Origin: Daphnia pulex
Lineage: Eukaryota; Arthropoda; Branchiopoda; Diplostraca; Daphniidae
Direction of reading: 5' to 3'
NCBI RefSeq assembly: GCF_021134715.1
Contig: NC_060026.1
Location: 14,437,001 to 14,501,000, forward strand
DNA length: 64,000 bases
A program made the translations under genes and the position numbers. Shown piece after piece: positions 14,558 through 26,500 of this stretch (the stretch's first letter is position 1; the number at the start of each line of letters is the position of its first letter). The notes under the pieces were generated by a model. That model made no database searches. It worked only from the letters and a program-made list of their open reading frames with translations, and was not told the DNA's origin.

Positions 14558-15939
14558 TTTATCCCTTTAATTACTTTAGTTCCAGATTAAGTTATAAAAA
14601 GCATTTAAATTAAGGTAGTAGAAAATGTTTTAATTTGATTTGACTTCATGAAAATCAGGAATCATTGGGTTTCGATAAATCAGTTACCTACCAGCTACCA
14701 GGCTGGGCTTCAAATTCTACAATATAATTTCATAATTCAACTAAAGTTTTACATTCTATTTCAAAATTACCTGGTATTAGTTGAAGTCACAAAATGTGTT
14801 GAAGAAAACAGTTAATCAGAACTGTCAGTCGAGAAAGCGTAGCAGCCATGAAGCTAATGTAAATCACATAACATGTAGCAATACTGGTTTTTTAAGAATT
14901 ACGTACCTTCTCAAGCTGTTTGAAAGACTAACTAAATATATAAATAAACAAGACTGCTTTAATGAAATTGAAATGTTGGAACATGTTCACCAACATGGTT
15001 CACAACGACGACGGAAAAACGAAAGTACCGGCAAAAACAACACAAAACCTCGTCTGCTACAGAAGTGCGTTCGGAAACATTTGAAATTTTTCTTTTTCTT
15101 ATGAAAAATTCTAAATTTCTATTCTAACGAATCAATCGAACGAATGTCGAATGCATTTTAAATTCAAGACCTCTTCAAAAATGTTATTAAACTCTTTTCC
15201 AGCGCTAAAAAGTAAAAATAAAGAATTACCGTGTGCAAAAATGTAAATGACTGAGACTGAATTAGTAAATAATAATAAATAAATAAATCGTTTCACCTTT
15301 GCCCGTTTCATAAACACGTATAAAAATGCAAACAAACATATTTCTCCGATTTCCGCTTCCCGAATCGGCGAATGGTAAATTGGTAATCAGGTAAAAATGC
15401 ACAAATTGGATAATCGGAAGCAGTCGGAAGTTATAATCAAGAGTTCGTTTTTGCGGTTATTAATACAAGATTGCACAATTTATCCCAATATCGAACCAAA
15501 ACGAAGCTCTGAATATTTTAACAAACTATATACTTTGACATAAAGTATGTCTAATCCTTAATCCAGAGTTACAATCATTAAGTTGAAGTAGAAATGTAAA
15601 AACCTACAGGTTATAAGCCTATGACATCGCAAGATTCAGAATATCTTTCTCTTATTCTTTCCCAACAGCTTTTACCTAATGTTTTGAATCGCTTCAGTTG
15701 CCTTTACCAAGCTCTTAGGAATTGTCTAGAATATGCGTTAAAATAGTTCGGAAGGAGCTAGAGAATCAGCACCATGGCTATATAGATAGTAAACACCTAA
15801 AGCTGTATTGAAATAATCAATTATTACTAACTTAAGTTTAATTAAACACATTAGAGTGGTGTTGGTGTTAAATTCTTTATTGGTGTTTGCTTACTGCAAC
15901 TTATCTACAAACAAAATCTGCATTGAAGTGAGCTCATGT
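14558..15939. other. AT-rich gap where BRIP1 N-terminal exons would be expected
   Basis: I read both strands for a Walker A motif, the Q motif or the first Fe-S cysteines and found none. A plus-strand open frame at 14781-15104 resembles nothing I know. The right end holds the ATP synthase g 3' UTR. Confidence 0.55.
15876..15881 (-). other. Poly(A) signal of ATP synthase subunit g
   Basis: AATAAA on the minus strand lies about 60 bases beyond the ATP synthase g stop codon, a normal distance for a compact housekeeping gene. Confidence 0.65.
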
Positions 15940-16623
15940 TTAAACTTGGTATCCCACAATGCTTCCTTTGCCAATGCACTCGCCAACGAAGAACCAGAAA
16001 GCAATTTCTGCAGTGATCAATGTGTTTAACCAAGCTTCCTACAGGCGGGAAGAAAATAAATATTAGATATCTTCTTTTATAAGTGATATAACTTATATTA
16101 ATACCTTCACTGGGACCTCCTTCCATTTACCAGTCCTGGCAGACTTAACAAGGCTGTTAAGTCCTTGTGTGATTTTAGGAATATCGGCAGGGGAAGGAGG
16201 AGTCAACTCAACACGAGCATAATGCCAGAAGGTGTTCAATTTGGGAGTTGAATAATCAACAACACCTGTAAGTTTAATGTAAGAAATTAATTAGTTTATA
16301 CACAAGTACATACAAAAGACATGTATATATTACAGATTTGGAGATATCTAGTTCGAATTTACACTACTCATCATCGTAGAGTCATTCGAAAGACATAATG
16401 TTTTCCAGTAATATACCTTCTTAATTGTGACCATGGCTAAAATACATACATTCATGCAACCCAAATCAGGTTTTCTGAGTGCTATCACAGGTGAAACTAT
16501 GAGCCCATTCATAACCAAACATTGCCATAGCATCCTTAATCTACCAAGACTACGGGAAGTTAAATAGATACCTTTGATCAATCCTGGAGCTTTAGCGGCC
16601 AAACCAGTCAGAGCTTTTGCCAT
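15940..16623 (-). CDS. ATPsynG: Mitochondrial F1Fo ATP synthase subunit g
   Basis: Three exons (16623-16572, 16265-16105, 16038-15940) encode 103 residues, the normal size for subunit g. The start is the only ATG heading MAKALTGLAAKAPGLIKG. Next come the conserved middle TFWHYARVELTPPSPADIP and KWKEVPVKEAW, and a C-terminal membrane helix (LIAAEIAFWFFVGECIGKGSI). In that helix GECIGKGSI is the GxxxG-type face by which subunits e and g support ATP synthase dimerisation in the inner mitochondrial membrane. All splice sites are GT-AG. The gene sits directly upstream of the broken helicase on the same strand, with separate ends, so no functional link is implied. Confidence 0.93.
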
Positions 16624-17455
16624 TTTTATTTAGTAAAAGTTGTTGAAATCTGCACCGGTTCACAAGAGAATTCCCAAAATGGACGCAAGCGAAACTCTAG
16701 TGGCAGGAAAAGGAACTACGACATGGAATCAGCTGAGTCGGAAATAGTTCTAAACAGCATCCTTATTATTTAATGTAAATTTGTAATATTCTATGGAATT
16801 GTTAAACTCTCAGCGTTTTACACTTTAATTAAATGTATGAGAGCTAAAACTGAATCATTTTAAGTTTGTTGAAGATTTCATTTATGCTTTTATTGCCGTA
16901 TTACCTGCCACCTACCGCTGATTAGATGAACATAGAAAACACTAAGAGGCGGTTCATTCAAATCTTAAAAGGTACGCTACGTTTCCTTTCGCAACGATTC
17001 TGAAAATCATTACCAATTGTTACAGCAGGTTGAATGGTCTAATAGATAGGTTGAACAAATAATTAAAATCTAACATCTGGTTCAGAATCTTTAAATTGTT
17101 TTTCATTCAGGGTTTGCCATTTTTCATGCCGGTCTGCGGTCTGTTACAGCAGCAGTCAACATCCCTGACAAAATTTTCCCATGTCCTACGATAAGTAATC
17201 GATCTGCCTTACCCTGAACTGTTTATTTTAAGTTTATAATTTTTCTACAGCGCATAGATGTTCATTAAGATAGTTGTGTTTAATCGGACATAATTTGTAT
17301 ATTTCGTTACGAAACATCGATATAGTTACTGAAACTGTCTGTACTTCATTTGATAATGTAAACTAATTGAAAAAAAAAACGGATGACTTGAAAATGAAAA
17401 CTGAATTACTACGCTTAAGTAATATAAGAATAGTTTTTAAGGAGAACAAAAGTAT
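16624..17455. other. Intergenic: ATP synthase g promoter side and nuclear receptor 3' end
   Basis: No coding pattern is seen. The stretch should hold the short 5' leader of ATP synthase g next to 16624 and the 3' UTR of the nuclear receptor next to 17455. It is AT-rich throughout. Confidence 0.55.
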
Positions 17456-18800
17456 TCATTCGTCTTCCTCGAAAAGGTGCATGAAAGAAATGGGTAGCGT
17501 GGCAACGTGTTCAATAAACAAATAAATAGCCAATCGATCCGGGAGAGTATAAACAGAAATTCCTCGCAAAGGTGGACAACGTGTCATCAGCGTTTTCAGC
17601 CACCGCAGTTCGTCCGAAGCGTGAGCTCCATTCTTGGCGTACGACATGGACACGTTCATAATTGATTCCTGGAACACCTCTACACCTTCTGGTTCTTTCA
17701 AATCAGGTCTAGATGACTAGATGTTAAAATTAAATGAATTAGTGACACCAACAATTAATTATGAATTCAATAATACTTGAAGAATCCACGTAGCCATCAC
17801 AGTGGCGGCCTCAGCTTCGTCCAATTTCAAATCAGCTACGCGTTGAGCGTAGTTAAAAAGTGGCGACAACATTCCCAGCTCCGGTCGAGCTAAAATATCG
17901 GCTCGAGTCAGAAAACGATCACCTCGCAAATGGAATCCTTGACGTTCAACATCAAATCTCAGTGCAACTCTCAGACAGAGAACCTCCATACACGATCCTC
18001 CTAATAGGCAAATCTGGTCGTCTGTAGAGAACTGAAATTTAAATTAATACGTGTTCTTTTATAATATAAATGGGTTCTTACAGTGTTAAACCCAGGAAGG
18101 GCTTTAGCAAACGTGATGACTTTGGTAATAGTTGGCGTTAAAAGGTCACCAATCTGAAGAACTCCCATAGAATTGGTGTCGTCTACGTGAAGCAGGGAAT
18201 TACTCTGTAAATTTTAAAACAACTTTAATTTAAGCAGTAGAAAAACATGGTTTAAATTCGTTACCCGACTGGGTCCGACTCGAGTGAAAGTCTCCCGATA
18301 AGCACGAACGATTGGACCAAGTAGCTCGTTCACGGGATTGCGCTGGATCACCTGTTGGGGGAAACGTCTCTTGACGACGGTCGTTTTTGAAATTGGCGTG
18401 ATATTGCTTTCCCTCACGACATATTTCGATGGGTTATCGGTAGGCGTGGGTGGTGGTACGCTGCCTTGTGATGCGTTTGGAACCATTCCGACAGCTAGGC
18501 ATTTTTCGTAACGACATTTCTGGCAATGGTTCCGGGAGTATTTCTCCATGACACAGTTATTATTCCTCTCACACGTGTAGGTTGAATACTTTGAGATACT
18601 ACGCCGGAAGAAACCCTATTACACAATTAAAATAATTAAGAGTTGATAAAGAAAATGAATTGAGTGTTATCATTTACCTTGCAGCCATCACAAGTCCAGC
18701 ATTTGTAATGGAATCCAGATGCGTAATCACCGCAAACGCTGCAGATTTTTATAGTCTTGTCCTTGACGGAAGTTGTATGGTCTTTTCTTGGTTCCATCAT
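17456..18800 (-). CDS. TR: Thyroid-hormone-receptor-like nuclear receptor (NR1A)
   Basis: Five exons, all in phase 0: 18800-18678, 18615-18265, 18204-18082, 18031-17777, 17716-17456, giving 370 residues from the ATG of MMEPRK. The DNA-binding domain is a complete eight-Cys pair of zinc modules: [22 protein letters not shown] split by an intron, then GFFRRS and [14 protein letters not shown]. The HYKC and GFFRRS pattern matches TRs, with P-box DGCKG instead of EGCKG. The ligand-binding domain aligns along its length with [34 protein letters not shown], and ILQSSRPDL. Helix 12 reads SFMHLF, so the AF-2 glutamate is His. It should act in the nucleus, probably as an RXR/USP partner. The frame stays open upstream to about 18880, so a longer N-terminus through another exon is possible. 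Confidence 0.87.
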
Positions 18801-19570
18801 TCGTTCCTTACAAATTAATGAGTCATCGACTTCCAATTTTTCGGCCAGATCTCTGATAATGGAATCGAACACTCTATATGACACAAAAACAATGGTAGAT
18901 ATCGAAATCATTAAACTTAAACGGAGAACGGTTTGGACATTAAATTTCACACACTTAACACGTGGCGACCAGCGAGTAAAGAATTTACTTACGGAAAAGT
19001 CCTGGAAACCATTTTTTCCCCTAACAAATCTTATACGAAATAACCAAACAACTCGGGACACTGATAGTCGAGCTGTGATCACAAGCTTCGATCGAAGTAA
19101 ACTGAACAGATGTTGACATACTGAGAAGAACTCGCCGCAGTGGCGCTGATTTACCCCATCAGCCATGCCTCCAGCGATACGTTGCAAAACAAAATTATGG
19201 TAATGAACGAGAAAACAAATAACGCCCAATGTTTTTGGTTTCCCCGTGTCCTTGGTGGAGATGACTAAACTTTTCTACGAGAAAATGAACTTAACATTAT
19301 GACACCGACAACCTAGACGTTAAATAGTTAAGTTACAGATTTCCGATTTAATTCTAATTTTAGAAGAAAATTCTAACATTTAATTTAACTAAATGGACCC
19401 ATTAACCTACACAATAGCAGAACAGATTGGAATTACTCCAACAATTAAAATAATCGCGATTTTTATTGTACCAGATATTTACAGAAAGTATTGTCAATGA
19501 TGTCATTTGGGCGAAAATTAAAACGAGGTCAGATTAGAATTAAGAATAAAATTGCACGCGATCAATTCGT
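18801..19570. other. Nuclear receptor upstream region and 3' flank of the secreted protein gene
   Basis: From 18801 to about 18875 the nuclear receptor frame stays open (an acidic helix containing IIRDLAEKLEV) down from an acceptor-like TATAG, so this may be leader or extra N-terminal coding sequence. A further minus-strand open block at about 18995-19170 ends in a strong donor (TTTTCC then GTAAGT), but its phase does not join the receptor frame, so it is more likely a 5' UTR exon. Nothing else is recognised. Confidence 0.4.
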
Positions 19571-20295
19571 TCAAGCATTTGTCACTTCACTAGGCACCAC
19601 AGATCCTTCGGCAATCATAGCTTTGTCAACTTCAGTTGGGTAATAAGGTGCAGGTGCAACAGCATCTCCATTGCCGTACATCAAAGCCTAACAATAAAAG
19701 ATAATGTCAATTTGCCTGGATTTTCCTAGATTAAAATTTTACCTGGGATGGAGCAACACCAAACTGCACGTACTGAGGTTCTACAGCTCCATATCCGGCC
19801 GGATAAACTGCATACTGGGGCACACTGGCATCAGCAGCAACCGGAGCGGAAGCAACCGGAGCAGCCGGAGCATACATGGCGTAAGAGGCAGGTGGAGGTG
19901 CCATGTACATCGCAGCAACAGACGAATAGTCGACCACTGGCTGCTGCTGTTGTTGTTGTCCATCAGTTTCAGACATTGTCATCACAGCTGGAGAGATGGG
20001 CAACAGACGATCGGCAACAGCTGAAGTCGTGTCGTCAGACGCGTACATCGGGACGTAGACCTTCTTGGCCACCAGGATCACCTTTCGCCCGGCATTCGGT
20101 GTTGCCTGGGCCGCCAACTTTGAACCTTTGTGTGATTTGGTAGTCTTGTCTAGATCGAGGAACCAGGCGTTTGTGACGACGACCAACAAGCTCAACAATG
20201 TCAAGTTAACAATTACAGACTAGGCAAATCAAAATTAAACAATTAGACATACAGTTGATGACATAATTATTTATTCTAAAATACTTTACCTTCAT
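19571..20295 (-). CDS. Small secreted Ala/Pro/Tyr-rich protein, unknown function
   Basis: Three exons (20295-20290, 20219-19743, 19687-19571) encode 199 residues. Exon 1 is just ATG-AAG, the two-codon first exon common in arthropod cuticle and secreted protein genes. The signal peptide is completed in exon 2 (VIVNLTLLSLLVVVTNA). The mature chain has a basic segment (KKVYVPMY), a poly-Gln run of six, then Ala/Pro/Tyr/Val repeats such as YAMYAPAAPVASAPVA, ending PSEVTNA. It has no cysteine after the signal peptide and no chitin-binding R&R consensus. Composition suggests an extracellular structural or cuticle-associated protein; I do not recognise the family. It has its own TATA box and is isolated from its neighbours. 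Confidence 0.82.
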
Positions 20296-20377
20296 GTTGA
20301 CTGAGAGTAAGTGAGTTGAGCTGTTCTGTGTTGGAGAAGAAGATGAAATCTGCGTAATGATTGTAAAGTTCACCGGG

Positions 20378-20385
20378 TTTATATA
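20378..20385 (-). promoter_or_regulatory. TATA box of the Ala/Pro/Tyr-rich protein gene
   Basis: Read on the minus strand this is TATATAAA, about 85 bases upstream of the ATG at 20295, leaving room for a start site near 20350 and a short leader. It fits a strongly, stage- or tissue-regulated secreted protein. Confidence 0.7.
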
Positions 20386-21043
20386 CCCACTGTCACACCC
20401 ATAAATCACCTCTAGCTATCCACCTTAATTAGTTTATCAAGGTTAAAGACTGTCTGGGTTTTTTCTCAATGAGGGTAGGGGCATAAAACCGCCCCTCGCA
20501 ATCAACTGAATTTAGATCAACTTTAAATACATTAAAAAAATGGCGCGAACATTTGAATGCTCTGAAAAATTCAAATTATGACGTCAATTCATTCGTCGTA
20601 ATCAGGGTTATGGTTTCAAGTATTCAAGTAATGAACGTCAATTGATTTAATTTTCAGAATAGAGTTTAATGAATGTGTATTTTCTTGAACGGAACGGGAC
20701 GTAACAGAAATATCAGCAAAATTATTCTTCCATCGACTGATGAGTCGAAATTAAATCATAAAATCAGCTCAACTCGGCAAAAATGTTAATTCGGGTGAAA
20801 TATGGCTCTCTCTGTCTTGTCATATATTAGCTTATACCTACACTACGTTCGTGATTTTCTTTTCTTAGAGGGAAGTAGTGAATTTTTTGGTGGGAAATGA
20901 ACTGATGGGGAAAGTTTAATAAAGAGAAAAGGCGGAAGAAAATTAATACGAGCCATTTCTAATTGAAATTGGCATCTGATAAAAGTTGGTTTATTTCCAG
21001 CCCGATGGAAGTCGTGAACACGATGTTGACGGCCGTGTGTTTT
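20386..21043. other. Intergenic: secreted-protein promoter side and G-beta 3' UTR
   Basis: No gene is seen. The stretch lies between the TATA box at 20378-20385 and the G-beta stop codon at 21044. Its sequence is AT-rich without repeats or RNA genes I can support. Confidence 0.6.
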
Positions 21044-22943
21044 TTATCCCCAAACGCGGACCGCATTGTCCCAGGAAGACGTAGCAATGCCTAAACCGCT
21101 GTCAGCCACGCTAAGGCCGGTAATTCGGTTTTCATGTCCTTGAAGGTTTCCTGTTAGTCGTTGGCGGATCGATGGCGTGTTAGCAGTTGTACAAATCATT
21201 TGACTTAATATAAAGTTACGTAATACCATTATGCTCTCCTTTGAGGAGATCCCACAGGTGAACCGTCGAGTCATCCGATCCGGCTAAAAGGATTCGTCCT
21301 GATTGAGACACGCTGCAGCAAGTCAGGCTGGAATTGGCAGTAGGAGGTCGGTACACGCATACCTGCAAGGATCGATATTTTAAATGACACGTCTCACTTG
21401 ATTTTGATTATTTGTTCATTATATTACCTGCTGATCGGAACGGATGTCAAACAGACGGGCAGTTTTATCCTCCGAAGCCGAAACGAAGGCTGTGCCGGAA
21501 GGATGGAACTATACATGTGCCAAATGAAATGTTGTTTATAGTTTTCAATTGAAATCAATCCTGGTTAGTGAAAATTGATTTTTTTTTTAAACTTACGCAA
21601 ACAGAGTTGACATCGGCTTCGTGTCCAAAGAAAGTCTGGGTGCACTTGAGCGTCCGGACGTCCCACAGTTTGATGCATCGATCCACTGAGCCGGTGACGA
21701 TAATGTTCTGCTCCACTTTGAGTGACATGGAACAGACATCACCGACATGGGCGGGTGTCTGGTCCAGTTTCTTGCCCGCCTCCAGATCCCAGAGAGTAAG
21801 CATCATGTCTCCGGAGCCGGTCACAATCTTGCCATCTGTTTAATAATTAAATAAAATCCCGTTAACACATAATGAATTAAACGCACAAATCAAACAATTC
21901 TCTGACCTTCCAAGAAGCGACAAGTGGAAAGGAAACCTTCGTAGCCGGCCAACTCGCGAGTAATCTTAGCTGCTCCCGAACTATCACGATTGTTGACGTC
22001 ATAAACGGTGCACATGTTGTCCATGCCACCGCAGGCTAAGAGTAAAACGAAACCGTAAATCATCAACAGGATCAAACAAAACATAGAAAAGTTGTCACTT
22101 ACCAACGTAGTTGCCCGAAGGAGCAAACACGGAGCACATCACCCATGCCGATCTCAGCGGAATGACTTGGATCTTGTTACCGGTCCACGTGTCCCACACG
22201 ATCAGCTTACCGTCAAGAGAGCCGGACACGAGATGCCTGCACAATATTTAAATAAAAATCCCAGTAAATAAATATAGGAAATGGAAACAAACAGCCCAAC
22301 AAAATTAATCCGGCGTCAAAAGCGTTTGTTTTCTTCCCCCCTCCCTTTGCCGTCTTTATATCCGGTTGTGTGTACGTGTCGACTCGGCACTGGGGTTATT
22401 ATGGAGCATGGAGTTAATCTTGTTTGTTTCGTCATTTTCAAAAAGTTGAAATGACCTTTCCCTTCTATTTTTCTTATAGGCACATTCAAATGGCTTCCTA
22501 CAATAATAACCCGAGAATTCCGCATCGATCCAGCACAAATAAATTACCCCCAAGTAAGAAATGTGATTACACCCCGGTAAATACAATGGCTTAAATAAGT
22601 AGAACGGATGATTATTTTACTGATTGAAATGGAAAATTGACGTTACCGTGAATCGCCGGAATAATGGCAAGAAGTCACTTTGTTGATGTGGCCTTTAAGC
22701 ATCCGCCGGGTGGATGCCTTGATCCGCGGAATATCCTCAACGCTAGACGTGCAAGCTTCCAGTGTCGTATCAGCGACACTCTTTTGCTTTCCCTGGACAC
22801 ACAGAAAAATGAATAATAAACGCGTGAATTAATTTTTACTTAGCTAAGAAAAATAGCGTCATTGTATTTACCTTGCATTGCTCTATGAGAGCCTGCAGCT
22901 CCTGTTTCAACTTGGCAGTTTCGGGATCGTCTTTGGGTGGCAT
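21044..22943 (-). CDS. Gbeta76C: Heterotrimeric G-protein beta subunit, eye (Gbeta76C) type
   Basis: Eight exons (22943-22872, 22792-22647, 22236-22103, 22035-21907, 21835-21597, 21508-21428, 21362-21227, 21150-21044) give 347 residues, one more than fly Gbeta76C as I recall it. The N-terminal coiled coil begins [17 protein letters not shown], like the fly eye protein's MPKIDPETQKL. Seven WD repeats follow, with [47 protein letters not shown]-type [36 protein letters not shown] and [13 protein letters not shown]. The phrase IPLRSAWVM is typical of the G-beta core. In flies this isoform couples Gq to phospholipase C in phototransduction, at rhabdomere membranes. By homology a photoreceptor role is likely here, but that is inference. 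All splice sites are canonical. Confidence 0.93.
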
Positions 22944-23557
22944 GGCGGTGGATGGCTGTTATACGTGATGATTCGGCTGATGAGGCAAGACAACACAGCG
23001 GAGCACTGCAGCGGCTGATCACCGAGTGACGAACATCAGCAATCAAATGGAAGCAGGAAAAAGCCCAGCCAGAGCACAAGGAAGGAACACGACAGCCTGG
23101 AGCACAATGTCTAGCCCTCCCCGCGCTCCTAATCAAATTAGTAACAGCGGTGGCCATAAGTTGTGACTGTGCTGTATGTAGCTGGTTCTGCAGAGGATCT
23201 GGTATAATATGGCCTGCGCGGCAAATCCAATTGAATGCGCCGAAACTACAAGTGTGACAAGAAGCTTAGAGTCATGTCATTGAGAAGCCATCGAAAACAA
23301 TTCCGCCGTATACAGCTTCGTTCGGGCGAAAAAAATAAAAAAATGAGGAATAAATAAGACGACTGGAATTTGTTTCGTAGCAGTTTATAATTTCTGGAAG
23401 AAGAAAAAAAAAGATAAGTTTAATGTGCGTAATACACGGAGTTTGTGTTGTTAACAAATTTTGTAAATATGATTTTTTTTGTAACCTACTGTCAGACACA
23501 TCCACTACGAAGCGGAATTAATAATAATTTTAATTGTTCTAAAAATTTGGGTAGGTC
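22944..23557. other. Intergenic: G-beta upstream region and dynein 3' UTR
   Basis: No additional gene is seen. The stretch contains the G-beta leader region next to 22944 and the dynein heavy chain 3' UTR next to 23557. A minus-strand open frame at 22840-23157 is an upstream read-through and shows no known domain. Confidence 0.55.
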
Positions 23558-26500
23558 TTATTTGATATCACACAAGAGAGCCACGCCCCGTAGTGTCCAA
23601 TGTTTGGGATTGACATCCGTTTCCAGATCGATGGAGCCGATGTAAGTCGTCGTGGAACGGATGGGCTTGCGGTAGATGGGACATTCGTACGATTTGGGAT
23701 CCTTGCCAGCCGTCGAATTGATGGCGTAGACGTAAATGACGGGCATCGGCTCGTAAAGGATCTTGCCTTTCGTTTCCACCAGCCTGCCCGTTTTGCGGTC
23801 GAGTGAGGCGCCCTCCAGGTACATTCCGTGAATATAAACTCCTTTTTGGTTTGTTTGTAGATGAAAAGACAAATTTGAATGTAATTGCGGAAGAAGAATA
23901 CCAAAACAAAACTTGAAAAGAAAAATGATGACACACCTTCTGAGGGGTGGTCCGTCACCTCCTCTTTACTCAATCGAGTTATCACACTTTGCAACACGAC
24001 GGAATCGAGGGCCCAGCCTCGATGCGCTCTCGTCACTTCCTGTCGCATAGCCGTCAAGAAGCCTTGCGGATTAAAAAATCCGGCGATCCAAAAGACTTTA
24101 GGTTTCCCCTGGAATTTTGGCGTCGAATTAAAATCGAGAAAAAAAATTGAGACTCTAGGAGGAAAATCAATACCTGGAAAACCCATCGAGTGAACTGGGT
24201 GTTACGTTCCAGGAATTCGGTGAACCAGAAACCCAACGTCGAGCTCTCCCAAGAGATGCCCTTCCACATTTCCGGCACTCTGGCGTCGTACATGGCGTCC
24301 ATCGCTTGAAGAAGATGCGGTGACATGATGATGGTTCCCTCAATGGCCAGTTTGAGATCCAGCAACACTTTGCGCACCTTTATATTTAATAAAATGATTA
24401 AATTTGATTTTCACGACTGGGCGTATTGATTATTGAATACCGTCAGAATGACCCGTTGCATTCGATCGATTTCCTGGCGAAGGAAAATGGCCATGGGCAG
24501 TAAGGGACCCATCCTGTTGAGGGATTCCCTGACTTCATGGTCGACATAGTTTCTGGGCATTTTTTCCAACATGTCGTCAGCCAAGCGATAGACTACCGAC
24601 TCTCTCGTGTCACTTCCGCGTATGTTGCCGCCTTCTTTCGGCTGGATGGAGAGAATCGTGTCCAGGATAGCTTGCGCTCTGCCATCACAAATGGTGAAAA
24701 ACGTTCATTCGGTGGTGATGAATTGTATTAGACTGAGATACCTGTTCATTTGGTAAGTGATTTCAGCGTTAGAGTCCAGTCCTAGAATCAGAGGGGAGTC
24801 TGTTGCAGGTAAATTGGCGACATGATCCAGGCATCCACCAATACTCTTGGCATTCACTCCGGAGGGCAACGTATAATTCTGATAAAATTCGAAACCAGCT
24901 GCAAGGATCCGGTCGCTAAACCACAGAGAAGTGAACGTTAATAGCAGCCGCTTGTCAAAATCATCCGTCACCTGGGGAAATTTAATTTTTGAAATGAATT
25001 AAATCAAAATTTAGTTTAATTATCGCCTAAAATTATAAAGTAATTTACCCGGCCACCGTATTGGGCTTCTCCAATCATGAAGCAAATAGTCGGCCATGAA
25101 ATACCCTTCCTAGGATCCATGTCGTCCAGGTGATTCTGAACGCACTGGATGGCCCCGTTCAAATCCGACTGGTTGAACTCGTACTGAGTATTCCAGCCAA
25201 GCGGCCCGTATTTACGACGTTCCATCAGCACCGTGTGCAGGAAAGCCACAGTGTAAACGAGCGTTGGCCAGGAGGGTGACGGCGAATAGTCGAGCAGATC
25301 CTGCGGGACATCGGTCAACGTCCGTTTCATCGAAGCGCGGATTCCTTGCGGCGGTTCGTTCGTGAATTTGATGGCCGTTTGGAGTAAACTAATCGGGAAT
25401 TGCGGATGCACTTCGGTAGTGATCCACAGCCGGAATCCCGCATGGACATCACCTTCCATCAAGGACTCTAGGAGCTCGTGACAAAAGGCTAAATTCAAAT
25501 GGCAATTTTGAAGGAGTAACCAGTGTCCAGTCGACATGGAATCGGCCAGCAAACGTCTGGCGTGAATCTCCTGGCCTTGACCCATGGACAGGGCTTTGAT
25601 CTCGATATCTTTTTGACGTGCCAAATGCTCAATCTTCTGTGAAGGATCGGAACAAGTGGTCAAAATGCAAATGAGCGGAACCCTGGGCTCGGATTCGCTC
25701 CACATGACCTCCAAGTCCAGCAAAGGAGAGTCAATAAATTGATTTCCCAACGAATGGATGACGTAGTTCTGAGCCGACTGCAACATCCGATCGGGACACC
25801 ACGAGCGGATGAGCAAAAGCTTCCGGAAAGCAATTCCGGCCAGGGCTTTGGTATAGCCGCACGGGATTTCCTCTTGCTCCGGTTTCTCCTTTTCCACCCA
25901 GGATCGCCACTCGCGCTCATTTTCCAGCACCTGTTGCAGGAGATCGGTGAAAGGGTGGAGCGTGCTCAGTTCGACCAAATTGAGCCAAACGGCGTCCAGG
26001 ATCCATTTGTACGGTTTGGGCGGGGCTGTGTTGAGATCCAACGAGGCTCCGCCTTTAATCAATTTCATGAATTCGGCGTGGCTGATGGAGCCGTTGTGCA
26101 GGTCGATTTTGATGGCCATCAAGAGGGTGAAAAGGAACTGGTGTTGCTCGTAAAGGCCCCGCAAAGTGTAGGCCCACACTTCCCGGTTGAGGGTGTTGAG
26201 GACCGAACTGACCCGTTCCAGGATGTTGGGCGTCCTCATGGATTTGCTGAGCGATCCGTCGAAGAGATGCAGGAACTGCTTCAAACTCGTCTGGTACATG
26301 ACGTTGACGTGGGACATTTCCACGATCAAGAAGTAGAGGATCGATCCTCGAGTGGCCACTGGACGGAATTCTTCGCGAGCCGTGTTGATTTTGTGTTCCA
26401 TCTCGGATGAAACGACCAGTTTGTGGTTGACTTCCTGGGCTGTCATCTTGGTGTCGTGAAGGACAATCAGCAGATCCTCGTCGTCGATCAAACTACCCAC

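Noticed and set aside
14781-15104. Plus-strand open frame of 107 codons between BRIP1 and ATP synthase g
   Set aside because: It ends in a Phe run from a poly(T) tract, has no recognisable motif, and nearby splice signals are absent.
25739-26410. Plus-strand open frame of 223 codons
   Set aside because: It is exactly antisense to the longest dynein exon (27532-25049), has no domain, and its composition mirrors the complement of conserved AAA5/AAA6 coding sequence.
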